From: Streptomyces spongiae
Lineage (GTDB): Bacteria; Actinomycetota; Actinomycetes; Streptomycetales; Streptomycetaceae
DNA: 42,325 nucleotides
Direction: 5' to 3'
NCBI RefSeq assembly: GCF_009377185.1
Contig: NZ_VJZC01000027.1
Location: forward strand, 1-42,325
A program made the translations under genes and the position numbers. The notes beneath the pieces were generated by a model, which worked only from the letters and a program-made list of their open reading frames with translations, was not told where the DNA came from and ran no database searches. Shown here piece after piece: positions 1 to 8,690 of the stretch; position 1 is the stretch's first letter; each line of letters opens with the position of its first letter.

Positions 1-1
1 C

Positions 2-271
2 GCCACCCCCATCGGCTCCGCGGCGGCCCGTATGCACCGCCGCCCCCCGGGTGCCCCGAGTCACCCGGGTGGCTACCGCGAGCTGTCGGGCCGTGAGGTC
101 GAGGTGCTGCGCCTGGTCGCCGAGGGCCAGTCCAACAAGGCCATCGGCGTCTCGATGGGCCTGTCCGCACTCACCGTCAAGAGCCACCTCGCCCGTATCG
201 CCCGCAAGCTCGGCACGGGCGACCGTGCCGGCATGGTGGCGGTGGCCCTGCGCACAGGGATCATCCACTGA
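2..271 (+). CDS. LuxR-type DNA-binding regulator, C-terminal part (5' truncated by window edge)
   Basis: The reading frame is open from the first base of the window, so only the C-terminal part of the protein is present. After a Pro/Gly-rich linker the sequence has a classic LuxR/GerE helix-turn-helix: LSGREVEVLRLVAEG, then QSNKAIG, then the recognition helix LTVKSHLARIARKLG, ending GDRAGMVAVALRTGIIH. This four-helix domain binds DNA, usually at the C-terminus of a response regulator or LAL-type protein. Whether a receiver domain precedes it cannot be seen here. An internal ATG at 32 exists, but the upstream codons fit the same frame, so I treat it as internal. The gene lies 224 bp upstream of the RNase D gene on the same strand. 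Confidence 0.8.
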   Translation, partial: ATPIGSAAARMHRRPPGAPSHPGGYRELSGREVEVLRLVAEGQSNKAIGVSMGLSALTVKSHLARIARKLGTGDRAGMVAVALRTGIIH

Positions 272-495
272 GCGCGGGACGGTGACCGACGCCCGGTGCC
301 CCGGGACCGACGGCCCCGCGCCGGTCCCGGACACGGGGTACGCGAGCCGCCCCTTCCCGTGTATCGCGTGCGGCGCACCCCGCACCGGGCGAATTCACTG
401 ACACGTGTGAGATGTGACTGGATTACGCCCCTCGGAGGCCTGCCGACGGAACGTTCCGTCGACGTGCGTCGTCCCCACACGGATACCCTTGACAG
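272..495 (+). promoter_or_regulatory. rnd promoter region: 18-bp perfect palindrome and leaderless -10 box
   Basis: This 224-bp intergenic stretch contains a perfect palindrome, CGACGGAACGTTCCGTCG, at 444-461. A -10-like TACCCT lies at 484-489, exactly six bases before the GTG start at 496, and TCGACG at 460-465 could be a weak -35. There is no Shine-Dalgarno sequence before the GTG, so transcription probably starts at the start codon (leaderless mRNA), which is common in Streptomyces. The palindrome overlaps the presumed -35 and could be an operator. No regulator is identified. Confidence 0.5.
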
Positions 496-1785
496 GTGAC
501 CGACGCCCAAGAGACCGCAGCAGACAGCTCACTGCGAACCACCGGAGGCGCCCCTCCGGACGACGGCGGATCTTCTGCGACGGAGGCGCCGATCCCTTTG
601 CTGGAGCCTCAGGACGGCATTCCACCCGTGATCGCCGACGACGCCTCGCTCGCCGAGACGATCGCCGCGTTCGCCGCCGGCTCCGGTCCTGTCGCCGTGG
701 ACGCCGAACGCGCGTCCGGGTACCGATACGGCCAGCGCGCCTATCTCGTGCAGCTGCGCCGCGAGGGCGCGGGCACCGCGCTCGTCGACCCCGTCGCCTG
801 CCCCGATCTGTCGGGCCTCGGCGAGGCGATCTCCGGCGTGGAGTGGGTGCTGCACGCGGCCACCCAGGACCTGCCCTGTCTCCGTGAAATAGGCATGGTG
901 CCCACGCGGATCTTCGACACCGAGCTCGCCGGACGCCTAGCCGGCTTCCCCCGGGTCGGCCTCGGCGCCATGGTCGAGGGCGTCCTCGGCTACGTCCTCG
1001 AGAAGGGGCACTCCGCCGTCGACTGGTCCACCCGCCCGCTCCCCGAGCCGTGGCTGCGCTACGCCGCGCTCGATGTCGAGCTCCTGGTCGACCTGCGGGA
1101 CGCGCTGGAGAAGGAGCTCGACCGGCAGGGGAAGCTGGAGTGGGCCCGGCAGGAGTTCGACGCGATCGCCTCCGCCCCGCCGCCGGAGCCCCGCAAGGAC
1201 CCCTGGCGCCGTACGTCGGGGATGCACAAGGTGCGGCGGCGGCGCCAGATGGCCGTCGTACGGGAGCTGTGGGAGGCCCGCGACCGCCTCGCGCAGCGGC
1301 GGGACGTCTCCCCCGGCAAGGTCCTCAGTGACGCCGCCATCGTCGAGGCCGCGCTCGGCCTGCCGGCCAACGTGCACGCGCTGGCCGCCCTGAACGGGTT
1401 CGGGCACCGCATGGGCCGGCGCCAGCTGGAGCAGTGGCAGGGCGCGGTCGATCGCGCGAAGGCTCTCCCGGACGCCCAGCTCCCGCAGCCGGGGCAGCCG
1501 GTGGCGGGGCCTCCGCCGCCGCGGGCCTGGGCGGACAAGGATCCTGTGGCCGCGGCCCGGCTCTCCGCCGCGAGGACGGCGGTCTCGGCGCTGGCCGAGG
1601 AGTTGAACATGCCGCAGGAAAACCTGATCACTCCGGACACGGTGCGGAGGGTTTGCTGGGAGCCGCCGGGTTCTGTGGATGCCGAGTCCGTGAGTGCGGC
1701 GTTGGCCGGGTACGGGGCCCGGCCGTGGCAGATCGAGCAGGTTACGCCTGTGCTCGTGGCCGCGTTGTCCGTGAAGGGTGCCTAG
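496..1785 (+). CDS. rnd: Ribonuclease D family 3'-5' exoribonuclease with HRDC domain
   Basis: A 429-residue cytoplasmic DEDDy exonuclease that trims structured RNA 3' ends. The N-terminal 45 residues are low-complexity, then comes the exonuclease fold. Exo I is VAVDAE (Asp69, Glu71). Exo II is HAATQDLPCL (Asp125). Exo III is YAALD (Tyr189, Asp193), with the conserved DTELAGRL between them. An HRDC nucleic-acid-binding domain follows at about 255-330 (ELWEARDRLAQRRDVSPGK), and a further helical region at about 370-425. The start is the GTG that sits six bases after a -10-like box; no ribosome binding site is visible, consistent with leaderless translation. It converges with the sugar permease gene at 1892, and a two-way hairpin terminator lies between them. 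Actinobacterial members commonly carry the annotation HRDC domain-containing protein; the precise RNA substrates are unknown. Confidence 0.9.
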   Translation: MTDAQETAADSSLRTTGGAPPDDGGSSATEAPIPLLEPQDGIPPVIADDASLAETIAAFAAGSGPVAVDAERASGYRYGQRAYLVQLRREGAGTALVDPVACPDLSGLGEAISGVEWVLHAATQDLPCLREIGMVPTRIFDTELAGRLAGFPRVGLGAMVEGVLGYVLEKGHSAVDWSTRPLPEPWLRYAALDVELLVDLRDALEKELDRQGKLEWARQEFDAIASAPPPEPRKDPWRRTSGMHKVRRRRQMAVVRELWEARDRLAQRRDVSPGKVLSDAAIVEAALGLPANVHALAALNGFGHRMGRRQLEQWQGAVDRAKALPDAQLPQPGQPVAGPPPPRAWADKDPVAAARLSAARTAVSALAEELNMPQENLITPDTVRRVCWEPPGSVDAESVSAALAGYGARPWQIEQVTPVLVAALSVKGA

Positions 1786-1814
1786 CCGCCGAGGGTCGCT
1801 CTGAGGTACGGCGG

Positions 1815-1885
1815 CTGCGGGTTTGTCGTGGTTGCTCGCGCAGTTCCCCGCGCCCCTTTTGGGCCTTCGGCCCCTTTGGGGCGCG
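1815..1885. terminator. Bidirectional terminator carrying repeat copy 1 (AGTTCCCCGCGCCCC family)
   Basis: The stretch contains GCGCAGTTCCCCGCGCCCCT followed by a nested hairpin. The outer stem is CGCGCCCC (1849-1856) with GGGGCGCG (1878-1885); the inner stem is GGGCC-TTC-GGCCC. T-rich and A-rich flanks (CCTTTT, CCTTTGG) lie inside. It sits between the convergent rnd and permease genes and can terminate both. It shares about 45 bp of similarity with 8691-8741 and, inverted, with 27895-27960. Confidence 0.75.
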
Positions 1886-1891
1886 AGCCCC

Positions 1892-2746
1892 TCACTTCGT
1901 CGCTCCCCTCATGAAGCCGTTGTAGATGTACCGCTGCAGGAACAGGAACACGATCAGCGTCGGCAGGATGACGAGGACCGCTCCCGCCGAGATGACCTCC
2001 CAGTGGGCGCCGAACGGGCCCTTGAAGCGGAAAAGGGACGTCGAAATCACGCCAAGATCCTCGGACGGCATGTAGAGGAAGGGGATGTAGAAGTCGTTGT
2101 AGACGGCGATGCCCTTCACGATCACGACCGTGGCGATCGCGGGCTTGAGCAGCGGAAAGATGATCTTCCGGTAGATGGTGAAGGCGTTGGCGCCGTCCAG
2201 GCGGGCCGACTCGTCGAGTGAGACCGGAATCGACCGTACGAACTGCAGGAAGATGTAGATGGACACGATGTCGGTGCCCGTGTAGAGCGCGATCGGTGCC
2301 CAGCGGCTGTCGAACATGCCGAAGCTGTTGACGATCTGGAAGGTCGCCACCTGGGTGGTCACCCCGGGGACGAGGGTCGCCACGAGGAAGAGAGCGACCA
2401 CCAGTTTCCGGAAGCGGAACGTGAAGCGGTCGATCGCGTAGGCCGCCATCGAGCCGATGACGACGGTGCCCGTGATGGCGAAGAGCAGGATGAAGGCCGT
2501 GTTGCCGAAGGCCGTCAGCATGCGGCCGTCCTGGAACGCCGTCGCGTAGTTGCCTAGGTTCAGCACGTCGTCGGGGAGCGTGAGCGCTCCGCTGTCGTCC
2601 GCCATCTCCTTCGAGGTCTTGAGCGATGTCAGGAAGACGACGGTGAGCGGCAGCAGGACGACCACGACGGCGACGACCAGGGAGACGTATGTGAGCGTGC
2701 GGGCGACTGCCCTGCGGACAGTGGGCGCGGGGGCCGTGGGCGTCAT
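1892..2746 (-). CDS. Carbohydrate ABC transporter inner-membrane permease (CUT1, MalG type)
   Basis: A 284-residue integral membrane protein, the second permease of a CUT1 sugar importer. It has a hydrophobic helix near residues 15-40, several further membrane spans, and the binding-protein-dependent permease EAA loop, seen as SARLDGANAFTIYRKIIFPLLKP. This loop contacts the ATPase. The start is the ATG at 2746, which overlaps the stop of the upstream permease as ATGA, so translation is coupled. No ATPase gene is present in this locus. In Streptomyces such importers are normally powered by the shared ATPase MsiK, so this is expected. Context with a GH2 beta-mannosidase and a LacI regulator suggests import of beta-mannosides such as mannobiose; this substrate is inferred, not shown. 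Confidence 0.9.
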   Translation of the reverse strand: MTPTAPAPTVRRAVARTLTYVSLVVAVVVVLLPLTVVFLTSLKTSKEMADDSGALTLPDDVLNLGNYATAFQDGRMLTAFGNTAFILLFAITGTVVIGSMAAYAIDRFTFRFRKLVVALFLVATLVPGVTTQVATFQIVNSFGMFDSRWAPIALYTGTDIVSIYIFLQFVRSIPVSLDESARLDGANAFTIYRKIIFPLLKPAIATVVIVKGIAVYNDFYIPFLYMPSEDLGVISTSLFRFKGPFGAHWEVISAGAVLVILPTLIVFLFLQRYIYNGFMRGATK

Positions 2747-3711
2747 ACGAGATCCACCTTGTCGTCGGGGACCAGCCGGCGTTGCACCCAGGTCACGGCC
2801 AGGATGATCAGCAGCAGGACGACCGCGGCGGCCGACGCGAGGCCCGTCTTGTTGAACTGGAAGGCGAGCTTCACCGTCTGGATCACGAAGGTCTCGGTGC
2901 CGGTGGCGCCGCCGGTCATGATGTACGGGATCTCGAAGACCGCCAGCGAGCCGGAGATCGACAGGATCACGCTCAGGCTCAGCACCGGGCGGATACCGGG
3001 GGCGATGATGTACCGGAACTGGTGCCAGCGGTTGGCGCCGTCCAGCTCGGCGGCCTCGTACAGCTCCCCCGGGATCGACTGGATCGCGCCCAGGAACAGG
3101 ACGAAGTTCAGGCCCAGGTAGCGCCAGACGGAGACACCGGCCAGCGAGACGTTCGCCGACGTCGACGTGGACAGCCAGGCGCGGTCCGTCTCGTGGCCGA
3201 AGAGACGCAGCACCGAGTCCAGCGTGCCGCCGTCCTGGAAGAAGTAGAGGAAGACGAAGCCGATCGCCACCCCGTTCATCAGGTACGGGAAGAAGAGCAC
3301 GCCCTTGAAGAAGTTCCGGAAGCGGACGCTGAAGCTGAGGATCGTGGCGAAGTAGAGCGCGAGGACGATCTGGACCGCCGAGGCGGCGAGGTAGTAGCCG
3401 CTGACCAGGAAGACCTGGAAGAGCTCCTCCCTGGTGAAGATGTCGACGTAGTTCTCGACGCCGGTGTAGTGCAGCTCGGGGCTGACGCCGTCCCAGTCGG
3501 TGAAGCTGTACGCGACCATGTTGGCGACCGGCGCGTACGTGAAGGTGATCAGCAGGGCGAGCGGGGCGGCCAGGAAGAGCCACGGGGTGAGCCGCTGCCA
3601 TACGCGGGCCGCGCGGGCCTTCCCCGCGGGCCGGGGCGTCCTGGCGCCCGGTGGCGCGGTCACCGTCGACCGCGCCACCGTCTCCGTCTCTGTCTCCGTC
3701 GTGTGCGGCAT
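2743..3711 (-). CDS. Carbohydrate ABC transporter inner-membrane permease (CUT1, MalF type)
   Basis: A 322-residue membrane protein, the first permease of the importer. A polar Thr/Glu-rich N-terminus (TETETETVARST) precedes six predicted membrane spans beginning near residue 38 (PWLFLAAPLALLITFTYAPV). The EAA loop is EAAELDGANRWHQFRYIIAPG. The ATG at 3711 shares a base with the stop of the binding-protein gene (TGATG), and its own stop overlaps the next start (ATGA), so the three genes form a tightly coupled operon. It pairs with the MalG-type permease to form the channel. Substrate is inferred from the neighbouring beta-mannosidase only. Confidence 0.9.
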   Translation of the reverse strand: MPHTTETETETVARSTVTAPPGARTPRPAGKARAARVWQRLTPWLFLAAPLALLITFTYAPVANMVAYSFTDWDGVSPELHYTGVENYVDIFTREELFQVFLVSGYYLAASAVQIVLALYFATILSFSVRFRNFFKGVLFFPYLMNGVAIGFVFLYFFQDGGTLDSVLRLFGHETDRAWLSTSTSANVSLAGVSVWRYLGLNFVLFLGAIQSIPGELYEAAELDGANRWHQFRYIIAPGIRPVLSLSVILSISGSLAVFEIPYIMTGGATGTETFVIQTVKLAFQFNKTGLASAAAVVLLLIILAVTWVQRRLVPDDKVDLV

Positions 3712-5027
3712 CAGGATCCCAGGGACTGTGCCGCCTCGGTCCAGCGCTTGCCGAGGTCGGCGAGGAAGTCGTCGAGGCTGCCCTTCCTGGCGCCTCGGGC
3801 GAGGTCGACCAGGTCCTGGCGGTAGTCGGGCTTGTAGATGCCGACCTCGGAGGCGTTGTCGATCTCCTTGACGGTGCCGCCCTCGGCGTCGTCGAGCTCG
3901 ATGAGCTTCACGCCGGCGTCCTCGTACGGCTTCAGCACCTCGGGGAGCGGGGCGCCCTTGACCGGCGAGAGGGCCATGTTCTGCTCCGCGTAGCCGGACT
4001 TCTCGGTGAACCAGTCGATCCAGGCGCGGGCCGCCGCCTTGTTGTCCGAGTTGATGTTGACGGCCTGGTTGTAGTCGGGTGACATGGTCGCGCAGAACGT
4101 GCCGTCCTTCTGGGCCGGGAAGGGCATGAAGCCGATGTCGTCGGGGTCGGCGCCGGCCTCCTTCGCGGCCGCCTGGAACTGGATGACCGCCCAGGACCCG
4201 AGCCACATCGTGGCGATCTCGCCCTTCGCCAGTTTCGGCTTCGACGCTTCCCAGTTGGTGGTCGTCGGGTCCTTCTCGATGAGGCCCTGCTTGACGATGT
4301 CGTGCAGCAGCGTGTCTCCCACGCGCAGGTCCTCGCCCGCGGCCCACGGGTCGCCCTCGGCGAGCCTGGTCGTCGCCTGTGTGTCGCAGCTGACCGCCCC
4401 GTCGGCATACGTCCACTGGGTCAGCGGCCACATGTCCTTGAAGTTCGTGTAGTAGGGGACCGCGTCGGTCCTGGACTTGACCGCCTTGAGGCCGGCGATG
4501 AACTCGGCGGGGGTGGTGGGCCAGTCACTGATCCCCGCCTCCTTCCAGACCCTCTTGTTGTAGAGGAAGCCCGGGACCGCTCCCATCGGGCTCTGCCCGT
4601 AGACCTTGCCGTCGACCGTGGTGAAGTCGGTGAAGTGGTACTTCTTGCCGCGCTCGGCCACCGTTCCCAGCGAGGCGAAGAACTTGGGGTAATCGTTCTT
4701 CTTGATCACGGCCGGGATCATCAGGACGTCGCCGTAGTTCTCCGTGTTCATACGGATCTTGACCTCGCCCTCGTAGTCCGTGAGGGCTTCGAACTCGACG
4801 TCGACCTTGGGATAGGTCTTGTTGAAAGCGGCGGCGTACTTCTTCATCGTGCCGTCCTGCACGAGGTCCGTCCGGTGGGTCAGAACCTTGATGGTTCCGG
4901 ACACTTTTGACGGATCGTCAGGTGCTTTGGCGTCCGCGCCTTTCGATGTGCCCCCGCTGCCTGTGCAGCCCGCGGTGACGATCGCGGCGGCCAGCAGTGT
5001 TCCGATGAGGCTCCTGCGGTGGTTCAT
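3711..5027 (-). CDS. Extracellular sugar-binding lipoprotein (CUT1 solute-binding protein)
   Basis: A 438-residue secreted lipoprotein that captures sugar for the two permeases downstream. The N-terminus MNHRRSLIGTLLAAAIVTAGC is a lipoprotein signal with the lipobox TAGC; Cys21 would be lipidated. The rest matches the family 1 solute-binding fold (GTIKVLTHR near the mature N-terminus, later IATMWLGSWAVIQ). I chose the ATG at 5027 because a GGAG sits nine bases upstream and the signal peptide starts there; the longer upstream frame adds no signal sequence. It is first in its operon and diverges from the GH2 beta-mannosidase gene across a 161-bp region holding two operator candidates. Manno-oligosaccharide binding is an inference from context. 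Confidence 0.9.
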   Translation of the reverse strand: MNHRRSLIGTLLAAAIVTAGCTGSGGTSKGADAKAPDDPSKVSGTIKVLTHRTDLVQDGTMKKYAAAFNKTYPKVDVEFEALTDYEGEVKIRMNTENYGDVLMIPAVIKKNDYPKFFASLGTVAERGKKYHFTDFTTVDGKVYGQSPMGAVPGFLYNKRVWKEAGISDWPTTPAEFIAGLKAVKSRTDAVPYYTNFKDMWPLTQWTYADGAVSCDTQATTRLAEGDPWAAGEDLRVGDTLLHDIVKQGLIEKDPTTTNWEASKPKLAKGEIATMWLGSWAVIQFQAAAKEAGADPDDIGFMPFPAQKDGTFCATMSPDYNQAVNINSDNKAAARAWIDWFTEKSGYAEQNMALSPVKGAPLPEVLKPYEDAGVKLIELDDAEGGTVKEIDNASEVGIYKPDYRQDLVDLARGARKGSLDDFLADLGKRWTEAAQSLGS

Positions 5028-5095
5028 GTGCACCAGCTCCGTTCGGGACGGATGAGCACGAATGGGTTGGCTGGTTCGGCACTCTGACAGCCCGT

Positions 5096-5111
5096 ACTGA
5101 ACCGGTAAAGT
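5096..5111. promoter_or_regulatory. Candidate LacI-family operator 1
   Basis: ACTGAACCGGTAAAGT is an imperfect palindrome of the form ACTnnACCGGTnnAGT, centred on CG as LacI-family operators are. It shares TGrACCGGTwwAG with the site at 5166-5179. It lies about 70 bases upstream of the binding-protein start on the minus strand. Binding by the LacI protein encoded at 7621 is inferred. Confidence 0.5.
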
Positions 5112-5165
5112 CCCTATTTCGCCAAGGAGTTCGAAAGGTTTCGGGCAGTGTTTTCGGCTGCTGGA

Positions 5166-5179
5166 TTGGACCGGTTTAG
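5166..5179. promoter_or_regulatory. Candidate LacI-family operator 2
   Basis: TTGGACCGGTTTAG matches operator 1 over TGrACCGGTwwAG. It ends ten bases before the GH2 start codon and touches its ribosome binding site. The two ACCGGT centres are 69 bp apart, so one dimer pair could control both divergent transcripts. Confidence 0.5.
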
Positions 5180-5188
5180 GGAGTGCGC

Positions 5189-7624
5189 ATGCTGGACGCG
5201 ACACCGCTCACCGAGGGATGGACCCTGCGGTACGACGGCCGGGCCCTGCCCGCCGCCGTACCGGGCTGTGTGCACACCGACCTGCTGGCGGCGGGCGTGA
5301 TCCCGGACCCCTTCCTCGGGCGGAACGAGACCGAGGTGGCGTGGGTCGGGCGGAGGGAGTGGACGTACGAGACGGAGCTGCCGACCACGTCCGGCTCTTC
5401 AAGCGCTCCCGACTCGCCCAAGGCATTTGGCGCGTCCGGCTCTTCCGGGCACGAGCAGACCGATCTCGTCTTCGAGGGCCTGGACACGTCCGCGGAGATC
5501 GTCCTGGACGGCCAACTCCTGGGCCGGGTGAGGAACATGCACCGCTCCCACCGCTTCGACGTGACCGGCATGAGCGGCCGGCTGTCCGTGCGCTTCGCCT
5601 CCGCGTACACCGAGGCGGAGGCGGTGCGGGACCGGCTCGGCGACCGTCCGAACGCCTATCCGGAGCCCTTCCCCTTCCTCCGCAAGATGGCCTGCTCCTT
5701 CGGCTGGGACTGGGGTCCGACCCTTGTGACGGCCGGGATCTGGCGGCCGGTGCGCCTGGAGCACTGGTCGACGGCCCGGATCGCCCGGGTGCGCCCGCTG
5801 GTGACCGTCGAGGACGGCCTGGGGCGCGTCGAGCTGGCCGTCGACGTCGAGCGCACCCGGGTCGAGGCGGACCTCACCCTGGAGGCCCGGATCGGTGGAG
5901 CACGGGTGAGCGCGGCGGTCGAGGGGACCAGCGGGTCCGTACGGCTGGACGTGCCGGACGTCGCGCTGTGGTGGCCGCGCGGGTACGGGGAACAGCCGCT
6001 GTACGACGTCGAGTTGACGCTCGTGCACGACGGCACGCGGCTCGACGTGTGGCGGCGCCACGTCGGGTTCCGGAGCGTGGAGCTGGACCGGAGCACGGAC
6101 GCGCACGGCACCGGTTTCACACTCGTCGTCAACGGCACGCGACTGTTCGCACGCGGGGTCAACTGGATCCCGGACGACGTGTTCCCGTCCCGGATCACGC
6201 GCGAACGGTACCGCGAGCGGCTCACCCAGGCGGCCGAGGCGGGCGTCGACCTCGTGCGGATCTGGGGCGGCGGGATCTACGAGAGCGAGGACTTCTACGA
6301 CACGTGCGACGAGCTGGGGCTGCTGGTCTGGCAGGACTTCCCGTTCGCGTGCGCGGCCTACCCCGAGGAGCAGCCGCTGCGGGGCGAGGTGGAGGCCGAG
6401 GCGCGCGAGAACGTCGTACGGCTGATGCCGCACCCGTCACTCGTGCTGTGGAACGGCAACAACGAGAACCTGTGGGGCTTCCGCGACTGGGGCTGGGAGG
6501 AGCGGCTCGCCGGGGAGTCGTGGGGCGAGGGGTACTACCTGGGCGTCCTGCCGCGTGTCGTGGCCGAGTTGGACCCGAGCCGGCCGTACACGGCGGGCAG
6601 CCCCTGGTCCGGGACCTGGGACCACCACCCGAACGACCCGGCGCACGGCACGCACCACTCGTGGGACGTGTGGAACCGGGAGGACTACGCGGAGTACCGC
6701 GCGAACGTGCCGCGCTTCGTGGCCGAGTTCGGCTGGCAGGCGCCGCCCGCGTACGCGACGCTGCGCCGCGCCCTGCCCGGCGAGGAGCTCGCCCCGGACT
6801 CCCCCGGCATGCTGCACCACCAGAAGGCGGACGACGGCAACGGCAAACTGGAGCGGGGCCTCGCCCGCCATTTCCCCGTTCCCGAGGGCGACTTCGACCG
6901 CTGGCACTACCTCATGCAGGTCAACCAGGCCCGGGCCGTCGCCACCGGGATCGAGCACTGGCGGTCGCACTGGCCCGTGTGCGCGGGCACGATCGTGTGG
7001 CAGCTCAACGACTGCTGGCCGGTGACCTCCTGGGCCGCGATCGACGGCGACGGACGGCCCAAGCCGCTGTACCACGAGCTGCGACGCCTGTACGCGGACC
7101 GGCTGCTCACGTTCCAGTCACGGGACGGAGCACTGGTGCTGGCCGCCGTGAACCAGGCGGCCGGGGACTGGTCCACCTCGCTCCGGCTGCGGCGGATGTC
7201 GGTGGACGGGGCGGTGGTCGCCGAGGCGGACCTGGCTGTCGCGGCCACCGCACGGACGGTCGCCGACCTCCGTGTACCGCGCGAGCTGGAGCCTCTCGGA
7301 CCGAAGGAGTTCCTGGTCGCCGACACGGACCGCCTGCGGGCCCTGCACTTCCCGGTGCCGGACCGCGAAATCCCCTACCCCCAACCGGATTTCGACGTCG
7401 CCGTGGCGCCCGGCACCGTGACCGTGACGGCCCGCACGCTCGTACGGGATCTGATCCTCCAGGCGGACCGGCTGACGCCCGCGGCACGGGCCGACACCGG
7501 GCTGGTCACCCTGCTGCCCGGCGAACGGATCACCATCGGCGTACGCGGCTGGGAGGCGCCCGACGACGGATCGGGGGAGGCCGCCGTCCGGTCGGCCCTG
7601 TACTGCGTGGAGCCCACGCGATGA
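5189..7624 (+). CDS. GH2 beta-mannosidase
   Basis: An 811-residue cytoplasmic glycoside hydrolase of family 2, most like beta-mannosidases (EC 3.2.1.25), which release mannose from the non-reducing end of beta-mannosides. It has no signal peptide, so it would act on imported oligosaccharides. An N-terminal sugar-binding jelly-roll domain contains SFGWDWGPTLVTAGIWRPV. The Ig-like and TIM-barrel parts follow with RIWGGGIYESEDFYD and LLVWQDFPFACAAYP. The acid/base is Glu426 in WNGNNEN and the nucleophile Glu513 in FVAEFGWQAPP. I chose ATG 5189 over GTG 5183 because AGGGAG (5178-5183) sits five bases before it. The stop overlaps the LacI start (ATGA). About 20 residues (50-90) are Ser/Pro-rich with a repeated SGSS pattern, perhaps a loop insertion. 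The alternative, exo-beta-glucosaminidase, is usually longer and secreted. Confidence 0.88.
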   Translation: MLDATPLTEGWTLRYDGRALPAAVPGCVHTDLLAAGVIPDPFLGRNETEVAWVGRREWTYETELPTTSGSSSAPDSPKAFGASGSSGHEQTDLVFEGLDTSAEIVLDGQLLGRVRNMHRSHRFDVTGMSGRLSVRFASAYTEAEAVRDRLGDRPNAYPEPFPFLRKMACSFGWDWGPTLVTAGIWRPVRLEHWSTARIARVRPLVTVEDGLGRVELAVDVERTRVEADLTLEARIGGARVSAAVEGTSGSVRLDVPDVALWWPRGYGEQPLYDVELTLVHDGTRLDVWRRHVGFRSVELDRSTDAHGTGFTLVVNGTRLFARGVNWIPDDVFPSRITRERYRERLTQAAEAGVDLVRIWGGGIYESEDFYDTCDELGLLVWQDFPFACAAYPEEQPLRGEVEAEARENVVRLMPHPSLVLWNGNNENLWGFRDWGWEERLAGESWGEGYYLGVLPRVVAELDPSRPYTAGSPWSGTWDHHPNDPAHGTHHSWDVWNREDYAEYRANVPRFVAEFGWQAPPAYATLRRALPGEELAPDSPGMLHHQKADDGNGKLERGLARHFPVPEGDFDRWHYLMQVNQARAVATGIEHWRSHWPVCAGTIVWQLNDCWPVTSWAAIDGDGRPKPLYHELRRLYADRLLTFQSRDGALVLAAVNQAAGDWSTSLRLRRMSVDGAVVAEADLAVAATARTVADLRVPRELEPLGPKEFLVADTDRLRALHFPVPDREIPYPQPDFDVAVAPGTVTVTARTLVRDLILQADRLTPAARADTGLVTLLPGERITIGVRGWEAPDDGSGEAAVRSALYCVEPTR

Positions 7625-8676
7625 CAACACCCTCGACGCCTTCGACACCGCAGGTCCCCCGGGTCACGATCAAGGACGTCGCCGCGCGGGCCGGGGTGTC
7701 CAAGGGAGCGGTCTCGCTCGCCTTCAACCACAAGCCGGGGCTGTCCGACGCCACCCGGGACCGTATCTTCGCGGCGGCCCGCGAGCTGGGCTGGGCACCG
7801 AACCTGACCGCCCGGTCACTGGCCGGTCAGCGGGTGGACGTCGTGGGGCTGGCGATCTGCCGCCCGGCGAAACTGCTGGGCCTCGAACCGTTCTACATGG
7901 AGTTCGTCTCCGGGGTGGAGAGCGTGCTGAGCGAGCGGTCCTGCTCGCTGCTCCTGCGCCTGGTGCGGAATCCGGAGGAGGAGGTGGGACTCCAGGACGC
8001 GTGGTGGCGGGGCAAGCAGGTCGGCGGATCGATCCTCGTCGACTTCCGCGCGGATGATCCCCGGGTGGCGGCGGTGCGTCGGCTCGGGATGCCGGTGGTC
8101 GCGGTCGGGCACCCTTCCCTGACCGGCGGCCTCACCTCCGTGTGGACCGACGACGCCACCGCCGTGACGGAGGCCGTACGGTACCTGGCGGCACTCGGGC
8201 ACCGGCGGATCGCCCGGGTGGGGGGCGCGGCGGCGCTCGGGCACACGTCCATCCGTACGGCCGCGTTCGACGAGGCCGCGGGGGCGCTGGCGCTGGCCGG
8301 GACGTGGCAGGTGGCTACCGACTTCTCGGGGGAGGCGGGGGCGCGGGCCACTCGGTCGTTGCTCAGCGCCTCCGGCGGGGACCGGCCGACTGCGATCGTG
8401 TACGACAACGACATCATGGCGGTGGCCGGGTTGTCCGTGGCCGCGGAGATGGGGTTGAGCGTGCCCGGTGACGTCTCGCTGCTGGCCTGGGACGACTCCC
8501 AGCTGTGCCGACTGACGCATCCGACCTTGTCCGCGATGAGTCATGACGTGCACGGGTTCGGGGCGGAGGTGGCTCGGACGTTGTTCGGGGTGATCATGGG
8601 TGACGGGGGTGAGTCGCATCCGGTGCCTACGCCTGTGCTGACACCTCGGGGGTCTACGGCCCGGCCGTCTCGGTGA
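7621..8676 (+). CDS. LacI-family transcriptional regulator of the mannoside locus
   Basis: A 351-residue repressor. The DNA-binding helix-turn-helix and hinge lie at about residues 15-70: VTIKDVAARAGVSKGAVSLAF, then LSDATRDRIFAAARELGW and ARSLAGQR. The rest is a periplasmic-binding-protein-like sensor domain (VDVVGLAICRPA ... GDVSLLAWDD) that would bind a sugar inducer. It overlaps the beta-mannosidase gene by ATGA and is therefore co-transcribed and autoregulated if it binds the candidate operators at 5096 and 5166. Both sites have the CG-centred ACCGGT core expected for LacI proteins. The inducer is unknown; mannobiose or mannose is a reasonable guess from the enzyme next to it. Confidence 0.9.
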   Translation: MTTPSTPSTPQVPRVTIKDVAARAGVSKGAVSLAFNHKPGLSDATRDRIFAAARELGWAPNLTARSLAGQRVDVVGLAICRPAKLLGLEPFYMEFVSGVESVLSERSCSLLLRLVRNPEEEVGLQDAWWRGKQVGGSILVDFRADDPRVAAVRRLGMPVVAVGHPSLTGGLTSVWTDDATAVTEAVRYLAALGHRRIARVGGAAALGHTSIRTAAFDEAAGALALAGTWQVATDFSGEAGARATRSLLSASGGDRPTAIVYDNDIMAVAGLSVAAEMGLSVPGDVSLLAWDDSQLCRLTHPTLSAMSHDVHGFGAEVARTLFGVIMGDGGESHPVPTPVLTPRGSTARPSR

Positions 8677-8690
8677 GCGCCGTACCTGAC

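Noticed and set aside
5218..7620. N-terminal part of a frame running into the LacI gene
   Set aside because: It is an Arg/Gly-rich shifted reading of the GH2 gene. The LacI protein starts at 7621 with the ATGA overlap.
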